From NCBI GenBank assembly GCA_015233685.1, contig JADFXF010000002.1, positions 1-40,500 on the forward strand: 40,500 nucleotides of DNA, given 5' to 3'. The notes under the pieces were generated by a model, which was given only the letters and a program-made list of their open reading frames with translations, made no database searches and was not told where the DNA came from. The first letter of the stretch is position 1. Each line of letters starts with the position of its first letter. The DNA comes from Nitrospirota bacterium (GTDB lineage: Bacteria > Nitrospirota > Thermodesulfovibrionia > Thermodesulfovibrionales > Magnetobacteriaceae). A program made the position numbers and the translations under genes. Below, in pieces: positions 35,418-40,500 of this stretch.

Positions 35418-36563
35418 TTAATCTGTGGGTAGTATCTGCTCGAAAAAAATATCGTCCCTGATCCCCTTGCACAGCAAAAACGCGACCACCTCGGTGGGTT
35501 TAAAAAACAGCCTCAACTGCCAGAGTTTCCTCTCCGTGGGGGTAAATGTCTCGTCGGGCTGGTCTTCTATGATTGCGCTGATTCTTTTAATCGTGTCGTC
35601 GTCGTATGTTTTTACGAGTTTGAGTCTTTCCATGATCACGCCTGAGTCGTGAATATTGAGGAGAAACTTTCTCACGATGCCCTTAAGTGATTTGAGGAAA
35701 GCTGAGGACGAGGTGGCCCGCAAAAAGGCGGGTATGTTAAGGAGATACGAGCTGATTTCCCTGACATTGGGGAGATTGCCGAGATACTTAAGCTGAATAT
35801 TATACTTTGTGCTGCAGTGGCTGATGAGTGTGCCTACGAGATTGTTGGACTCCTCGGCACCGATTCTGTTGAGGACGAGGCATGGCCTGAACTCCGCGCT
35901 GATCTCGTTTACCAGTGGGTAGGCCGAAGGGTCTATTTGCATGACCTGCTCGATAAAGGCGTTGAGCATAAGGGCGTCGCTGTATGCGGCGTCTTTGGCC
36001 ATTGATTGCAGTGCTGTGGCAAGCTGTGGGTGATTTTTGAATACCCCGTGGAGTTTCCGAAACAGAGCACCCTTGATAAACCTGTATGCGTTCATTATAG
36101 CGGCCGGCTCTGCCACAGTAACGATAAAGCCGATATCTGCTGATATAAAAAAGTCCAGCGTATTTAGTTCCATACCCGCCCCAAGGTCAATTACGATGAA
36201 GTCGGCGTCTAGGGCCTTTATATGCCTAAGCAGTTTCATTTTCAGAGATGACCCGGGACTTGACATCGAGGGTAAATAATGGGCGCCGCTGATTAATTTC
36301 AAATCCGGCACCCTCGTGGCAATGAGCACCTCGTCAAGTGTCCTGGCCTTTTTTTGAAAAAAATCGGAAAGCGTCGGTGTACTTCCGAGTATCCCCATAT
36401 ATGTATGGAGATTAGCCCCGCCTAAATCCAAATCTACCAAAACGACCCTGTAACCCATCCCAACTAATGTCGTTGCGAGGGTGATGGAAAAAACACTCTT
36501 TCCAACGCCGCCCTTACCTCCGGCAACGGCAAGGAGATGCCCTGCTTTTCTTTGAATTACCAT
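35418..36563 (-). CDS. MinD/FlhG-like ParA-family ATPase
   Basis: The 381-residue protein has the deviant Walker A GGKGGVGKSV (signature lysine K17, second lysine K22), the switch I-like DLDLGGANLH and Walker B-like IVIDLGAG. This matches the MinD/FlhG branch of P-loop ATPases, which position flagella, division sites or large assemblies on the membrane. The fold takes about 270 residues. The rest is a helical extension (TPTERKLWQLRLFFKPTEVV) that is not usual for MinD and may bind a partner. There is no clear amphipathic membrane helix at the C-terminus. No flagellar or min genes are near. It follows the metallo-hydrolase gene by 28 bases. Confidence 0.85.
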   Translation of the reverse strand: MVIQRKAGHLLAVAGGKGGVGKSVFSITLATTLVGMGYRVVLVDLDLGGANLHTYMGILGSTPTLSDFFQKKARTLDEVLIATRVPDLKLISGAHYLPSMSSPGSSLKMKLLRHIKALDADFIVIDLGAGMELNTLDFFISADIGFIVTVAEPAAIMNAYRFIKGALFRKLHGVFKNHPQLATALQSMAKDAAYSDALMLNAFIEQVMQIDPSAYPLVNEISAEFRPCLVLNRIGAEESNNLVGTLISHCSTKYNIQLKYLGNLPNVREISSYLLNIPAFLRATSSSAFLKSLKGIVRKFLLNIHDSGVIMERLKLVKTYDDDTIKRISAIIEDQPDETFTPTERKLWQLRLFFKPTEVVAFLLCKGIRDDIFFEQILPTD

Positions 36564-36591
36564 TGTCGCATTTCAAGGCAAGTGGGCATAT

Positions 36592-37341
36592 CTAACCGAT
36601 AGTATCTACAGAGGCAAATTTTGGCTCGTGCATAGGAATCAAAATATCTGCCATATCCCTGACCTTAAGCATAATGTCATAGGCCGTATAAGGATTTACG
36701 ACGGTACCAGAGGGTATGACCTCAAGCCCCATGCCTCGTGCGGGAGGTGGAGGGTTGAAGTTTTCCATAATACAGCAAAACCCCGTGATAATCGCCTTAC
36801 CGTCTTTGGTGTCTATCATAACGCTCATACCGCCTTCCGTATGCACGGGCGTGTGAAACATCGTAATCCCCGGCACAACTTCGATATCCTTGTCTGTCGT
36901 TACTATTTGTCCATTTTCCTGCACACCTGAAATGAAATCCTCCATGTAACGGTAATCAAGGGGGTGCGGGTCGAAAATTGTCTGAATTTCTTTTTCGTGG
37001 ACATATATGCGGGCGTTAACGCATTTGTCGTCGTTTTCGCAGTGGTCGTTATGCAGATGTGTGTTAATGACGATATCAATCTCTTGCGGTGAGGTATTCC
37101 AGCGTGCCAGTCCATCCTCTAACGACGGGTAAATCCTGCCGCCGATGGCCTCTTCCCGAGCCTCCGAACGTGCCGGGCTGAGTTCTCCCGTATCAACTAA
37201 TATCTTGTGCCCGGCACCCTCTATGTACCAACTGTATATGGGTATAGTATATTTCTGCCCATAACCGAATTGATACGTCATAAAGGACTTATCGAAAAAC
37301 TTCGTGCCCACTACTATGGGATGGATTTTATATAGACTCAC
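36592..37341 (-). CDS. Metallo-beta-lactamase fold hydrolase, N-acyl homoserine lactonase-like
   Basis: The 249-residue protein carries the zinc motif HLHNDHC (HxHxDH), a further H in FHTPVHTEGG and a C-terminal MHEP histidine. The layout fits the AttM/AiiA lactonase group. The usual bridging aspartate of the GDA motif is replaced: the segment reads TGFCCIMENF, so metal binding or substrate may differ from true lactonases. Activity on signalling lactones is therefore not assured. It starts at GTG after AAAGGAGG, a strong site, and TATAAT at 37416-37411 may be its -10. Confidence 0.8.
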   Translation of the reverse strand: MSLYKIHPIVVGTKFFDKSFMTYQFGYGQKYTIPIYSWYIEGAGHKILVDTGELSPARSEAREEAIGGRIYPSLEDGLARWNTSPQEIDIVINTHLHNDHCENDDKCVNARIYVHEKEIQTIFDPHPLDYRYMEDFISGVQENGQIVTTDKDIEVVPGITMFHTPVHTEGGMSVMIDTKDGKAIITGFCCIMENFNPPPPARGMGLEVIPSGTVVNPYTAYDIMLKVRDMADILIPMHEPKFASVDTIG

Positions 37342-37418
37342 AGACGAACCTCCTTTTAAATTGCCGCCTCACGCAGGTGGCAGAGAACTACCCCCTGAAT
37401 ATTAACACAAATTATACG

Positions 37419-37454
37419 AAAAAAAAAGTGGCCCGCAGGCATCGGGAAAAGGCC
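37419..37454 (-). terminator. Rho-independent terminator after queE
   Basis: On the minus strand a CCCG...CGGG hairpin, with outer GG/CC pairs, is followed by nine Ts (37427-37419). It lies 25 bases beyond the queE stop and separates it from the metallo-hydrolase gene. Confidence 0.6.
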
Positions 37455-37478
37455 AAACTCATCACTCTGGTACCGACA

Positions 37479-38153
37479 CTACACACCCCTTACATCCTGG
37501 CCAAAGATATATCTATGCAGTTGAATGTTCAGCCTTACTGAGAGTTTATCATCAAGAATCCACTTTGAGAGGAGTTTTGGGTCAATGGATGACGGGGGCA
37601 GCGTCATGGGCGACATAAGGACAGTGCATATCTTGTCTATCTCATATTGGCGCATTATCCGCACCGCCCATGTGTAGTCATCCCGCGAGCCTATGACGAA
37701 TTTCACCTCATCCTGCCGGGTTAACCTTGCTATATTTGTGAAATCGTTATTGTCTGACATACCGCTTGAGGGCGTCTTTATGTCCATTATGACGGTAACG
37801 AGGGGGATGGATTTAAGACAGCTAATGTCTATTGAGCCATTTGTCTCAATGACAACGGCGATGCCCATGCCGCAGAGCGTCTCGGCGAGGGCGGGGGTTT
37901 CTTTTTGCAGGAGGGGTTCGCCGCCGGTGATTTCAGCAAGACGTATGCCGGTTGCGGCGACTTTCGCGGCGATTTCACTCACCGTTAAGACGTCTCCTTC
38001 GTAGTAGGCGTATTTGGTGTCGCAGTAGCCGCATCGCAGGTTGCAGCCCGTCAGTCTGACAAATGTACATGGCCACCCTGCGTATGAAGACTCCCCCTGA
38101 ATACTCGTAAATATTTCACATACCTTCAACGTATTATCCTTTTCCATTGACAT
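37479..38153 (-). CDS. queE: 7-carboxy-7-deazaguanine synthase
   Basis: QueE is a radical SAM enzyme that makes the ring of 7-deazaguanine on the way to queuosine in tRNA. The cluster motif is C37-x3-C41-x2-C44 (TGCNLRCGYCDT). The N-terminal EIFTSIQGESSYAGWPCTF and the ITGGEPLLQ segment are family marks. I choose ATG 38153 (MSMEKDNTLK), giving 224 residues, the usual length; the longer frame to 38375 has no conserved sequence. The start overlaps the end of the upstream nuclease-like gene by about 20 bases. The other que genes are not in the window. Confidence 0.93.
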   Translation of the reverse strand: MSMEKDNTLKVCEIFTSIQGESSYAGWPCTFVRLTGCNLRCGYCDTKYAYYEGDVLTVSEIAAKVAATGIRLAEITGGEPLLQKETPALAETLCGMGIAVVIETNGSIDISCLKSIPLVTVIMDIKTPSSGMSDNNDFTNIARLTRQDEVKFVIGSRDDYTWAVRIMRQYEIDKICTVLMSPMTLPPSSIDPKLLSKWILDDKLSVRLNIQLHRYIFGQDVRGV

Positions 38154-38787
38154 CACCCCGCGGTTGTGGTATAGTAGAGGTAGTAGCGTTGCTCTTGCCT
38201 GTGCGCAAAGCGTTAGTGCCCTGAGCTTCACTGGCATTAGCGTATGGAAGTGGGTTAAACTGCTCAGGTTTAACGATGGGTGATGCGCCCCTATCCAAGA
38301 GTAGCGTTCTATCATTGGCATAGTCCTTTCTGAATATACCACCAGAAGTAACGCCATAAAAATCACCGCTTTCATCTGGGATTAGCTGAATAACAGCTAT
38401 CTTGTTTTTCCCGTTTTTCTTGATGAGCATTAATCTGCTACCATCACCCATTCTTATTTCACTAAAATTGTTGGCTACATCCTGTATGAAATCCGCGGTA
38501 CCTTTATATCCTGCCTTCTTGATAACTTCAAGGCGATTGTTGCCATCTGCTGTATCAATGTGTTGTTTGCCATAACCGGCTGTTCCTTCTTGTAATCTGA
38601 CCGGCGCGGACTGCCTGCCAATAGCCTGTCCAATTTCAGGTGTAATATGTCCAAAGTCATACGTCCCATCGCTGGCTTTAACGAAGTCCGTCTCTTTCGG
38701 CTGTGCTGCCGCAGAGGCCAGCGGTTCTTTTTCACGTATCAGCTTGTGTATTTCCTCATAGCTCAAAACAATAGCCTTTAACTGCAC
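38134..38787 (-). CDS. Phage-type barnase/EndoU/ColicinE5-RelE-like nuclease domain protein (tentative)
   Basis: The 217-residue protein is not a housekeeping family I recognise. Residues about 45-180 resemble the C-terminal nuclease-like domains of phage MuF proteins (PBECR group). Shared features are FGHITPEIGQAIG, the GTAGYGKQHI turn with a conserved His and a FIQDVANNFSEI helix. A low-complexity Ser/Thr/Pro tail (TTSTIPQPRG) matches such phage proteins too. It starts at GTG with a GAGG next to it. It lies between nnr and queE with short spacing or overlap, so it is probably transcribed with them. No immunity gene and no other phage gene is nearby. Nuclease activity is inferred, not shown. 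Confidence 0.5.
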   Translation of the reverse strand: MQLKAIVLSYEEIHKLIREKEPLASAAAQPKETDFVKASDGTYDFGHITPEIGQAIGRQSAPVRLQEGTAGYGKQHIDTADGNNRLEVIKKAGYKGTADFIQDVANNFSEIRMGDGSRLMLIKKNGKNKIAVIQLIPDESGDFYGVTSGGIFRKDYANDRTLLLDRGASPIVKPEQFNPLPYANASEAQGTNALRTGKSNATTSTIPQPRGDVNGKG

Positions 38788-38806
38788 CCTCTGCCTGATA
38801 TGGGTA

Positions 38807-40372
38807 TTAATCGTTTAAAAGGAAACTAATCGCCGGGCCGATGTTGTTGATGAGGTCTGAGGCCACTGTGGAATGGAGGCCGGTTTTAGTTGCCGCGATT
38901 TCACCCGTCAGGCCGTGCATGTAAACGCCCAGTATAGTTGCGTAGAGGGGCGGGAGGCCCTGCCCTATCATGGAGGCTATCATGCCGGTCAGTACATCGC
39001 CCGCCCCCGCGGTAGCCATTGAAGGGCTTCCCGTTGGATTGATAAATGTATTTCCCTCAGGGTCTGCCGTTACTGTGGGCACCCCCTTGAGTACGACATA
39101 TGCCGTGGATTCAGCGGCAAACGACGAGGCTGTCTCTATTCTGTCCCTTTCTATCGCCACGCATTTGGTTGTCATATTTGACTTTACATCGCTTAAAATC
39201 CGTGCCATTTCTACCGTATGCGGCGTTATTATCACCGGAGAGGCCGAGGTGTTCAGGGCGCTTATTCTCTCCTGATATTTCATTAGCGCGAGGGAATTAA
39301 TCCCGTCGGCGTCAAGGACTACCGGCACGGGGGAGTTGGCTATTACCTCCTTTACTATCTCTACGGTATCGCTATCCACACCCATGCCCGGGCCAAGGGC
39401 TATGACATCGCAGCGTTTCTCCGCAAAATCAAGTATATCGTTGATTGACTTTTTGGAGAAGTTCCCCTTTCCCTTGTCCTGCAGGGCAAGGGTCATCTCT
39501 TCGGTTACTCTGGCCTGGCAAGAATCCATCAAAGATGCCGGAACTCCTATAGTAACAAGCCCCGAACCTGACCTCATTGATGCCCTGGCCGCCAATAACG
39601 CTGCCCCGGTCCTGCCGCTGCTGCCCCCGACAACCAGTACGTGGCCAAAATTTCCCTTGTAGGCATAGGGCGGCCTTGTCGGTATCAGCATTGACATGAA
39701 TGCCTTTTCCATGAGGTCACAGCGTATCGTATCCGAGCTCAGGAACTGATATGGAAACCCTATGTTCTCCACAAACAATTCGCCCGTGTGGTCTTTCCCC
39801 GGGTAAAGCAGGTGTCCCCTCTTTGGCAGCCCGAAAGTCACAGTGGCATTAGCCCTTACCGCCTTGCCGAGAACCTCACCAGTGTCGGACGATATACCGC
39901 TGGGTATATCTACGGAAACCACTGCCCTGTCCCTTGAGTTTACTGTCTCTATCGTCTTTGCGATTGAGTCTTTTACCGGTTTATTCAGGCCAGTTCCGAA
40001 CAGGGCGTCTACAATAAGTGAATCCCTGAGGTCGGCCTCTTTAATATTGCTTTTAAAGACAACTTCAATCCCCAATTTCTCGGCTATCTTATACTGAAAA
40101 CGGCAGTTGTCGTTCAGCCCTTCCATGTGGGAGGCAATGAAAATTCGTACATTGAAGCCGTTATTAAATAACTCGCGGGCTGCTACTATACCGTCTCCAC
40201 CGTTGTTGCCCGGACCGCACAACACACATACATCACGGGGGGGGAACTTTTCCAAAATATGGGCAGCCGTAACAACCCCGGCACGCTCCATTAGTACCAT
40301 CGCAGGGATTCCAATGTCTTCGATAGTCTTTGCGTCTATTTGTCTCATCTGTGCGCCAGTCACTACTTTCAT
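38807..40372 (-). CDS. nnr: Bifunctional NAD(P)H-hydrate repair enzyme
   Basis: The 521-residue protein fuses the epimerase NnrE (about 1-215; GPGNNGGDG, VDALFGTGLN and VSVDIPSG motifs) with the ADP/ATP-dependent dehydratase NnrD (about 225-521; GGSSGRTGAALLAARA, LGPGMG and the TGSPSMATAGAGDVLTG segment). Together they repair damaged NADH and NADPH hydrates. The length is that of the usual bacterial fusion. It begins 16 bases after the acpS stop, a common neighbour arrangement. Confidence 0.96.
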   Translation of the reverse strand: MKVVTGAQMRQIDAKTIEDIGIPAMVLMERAGVVTAAHILEKFPPRDVCVLCGPGNNGGDGIVAARELFNNGFNVRIFIASHMEGLNDNCRFQYKIAEKLGIEVVFKSNIKEADLRDSLIVDALFGTGLNKPVKDSIAKTIETVNSRDRAVVSVDIPSGISSDTGEVLGKAVRANATVTFGLPKRGHLLYPGKDHTGELFVENIGFPYQFLSSDTIRCDLMEKAFMSMLIPTRPPYAYKGNFGHVLVVGGSSGRTGAALLAARASMRSGSGLVTIGVPASLMDSCQARVTEEMTLALQDKGKGNFSKKSINDILDFAEKRCDVIALGPGMGVDSDTVEIVKEVIANSPVPVVLDADGINSLALMKYQERISALNTSASPVIITPHTVEMARILSDVKSNMTTKCVAIERDRIETASSFAAESTAYVVLKGVPTVTADPEGNTFINPTGSPSMATAGAGDVLTGMIASMIGQGLPPLYATILGVYMHGLTGEIAATKTGLHSTVASDLINNIGPAISFLLND

Positions 40373-40388
40373 GAACTGCCTGCCCTCC

Positions 40389-40500
40389 TCATTTTTCCAA
40401 CACTACCACAGCTACGCTGTATCGTTTTTGGTGGCTGATGCTCAGGTGGCTGCCATTTATCGCATTATCAGCCGTGAACTCCATTGCGGAGTTGTGGAGC
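40389..40500 (-). CDS. acpS: Holo-ACP synthase, C-terminal part (cut by the window edge)
   Basis: The minus strand from the window edge to TGA 40391-40389 encodes about 36 residues ending SHLSISHQKRYSVAVVVLEK. The pattern LSISH--RYSVAVVVLE is the end of AcpS, which attaches the phosphopantetheine arm to acyl carrier proteins. Its place directly before nnr is a frequent bacterial arrangement. It would activate the ACP at 25039-25299 among others. Only the C-terminal third or less is present. Confidence 0.8.
   Translation of the reverse strand, partial: LHNSAMEFTADNAINGSHLSISHQKRYSVAVVVLEK

Noticed and set aside
35221-35472. 83-residue minus-strand frame across the repeat element
   Set aside because: It spans inverted repeats and runs into the ATPase gene end; no protein features.
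38154-38375. N-terminal extension of queE
   Set aside because: It lies entirely within the upstream gene in another frame and lacks any conserved QueE sequence.

Overview
The window is a bacterial chromosome segment, mostly housekeeping, with accessory genes at the left edge and scattered between blocks. The replication genes (dnaA, dnaN, gyrB, gyrA), a Gram-negative lipoprotein enzyme (lnt), a quinol or cytochrome c oxidase-type cox operon with an SCO factor, and many c-type or disulfide-related exported proteins point to a Gram-negative organism with aerobic or microaerobic capacity. The protein style (for example the DsbC-like protein with a CxxCH head and the CheD/kinase pair) reminds me of Nitrospirota or Deltaproteobacteria-like lineages. 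That taxonomic guess is inference; no 16S or other marker is present to settle it.

Layout. 1-2350: accessory module with a toxin gene broken by an in-frame UGA, its intact antitoxin, a short BrnA-like fragment, and a Fic-family protein preceded by a striking tandemly duplicated operator-like array. 2355-11060 (all minus): dnaA, dnaN, a histidine-kinase-like protein without its phospho-accepting histidine, cheD, gyrB, gyrA. The kinase/cheD pair sits where recF would usually be. 11061-11334: probable replication origin with a consensus DnaA box, two near-matches and an AT-rich core flanked by DnaA-trio-like triplets. 11335-13982 (minus): prfB, with a classical programmed +1 frameshift, and lnt. 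14028-20301 (plus): tRNA-Phe, hisD, then a cell-division/envelope block of ftsE, ftsX, a catalytically dead EnvC-like LytM protein, a C-terminal processing protease and a DEDD exonuclease.

20355-22750 (minus): an exported repeat protein, a small Cys-rich protein and a DsbC-like thiol protein. 22913-25723 (plus): a compact operon of B12-type radical SAM enzyme, FabG-like reductase, acyl carrier protein and FabZ-like dehydratase, without ketosynthase. 25729-26760: a nucleotide-sugar epimerase. 27003-31718 (minus): Rrf2 regulator, cox subunit III, SCO, cox II (with fused cytochrome c) and cox I. 31947-35105 (plus): a large exported protein combining Asp-box repeats, Cys-containing bacterial repeats and four copies of a roughly 72-residue module that is also present twice in the 20355-21467 protein. 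A probable MITE with a nested perfect palindrome follows. 35418-40500 (minus): acpS (cut by the window edge), nnr, an orphan phage-type nuclease-like protein, queE, a metallo-beta-lactamase fold hydrolase and a MinD/FlhG-like ATPase.

The best candidates for something undescribed are the shared module with the core TYYIQWF-NG-AI-AW-DGY in two exported proteins, the pseudokinase/CheD pair inside the replication operon, the Fic operator array, the orphan acyl-ACP/radical SAM operon, and the phage-type nuclease domain lodged in a housekeeping gene string.
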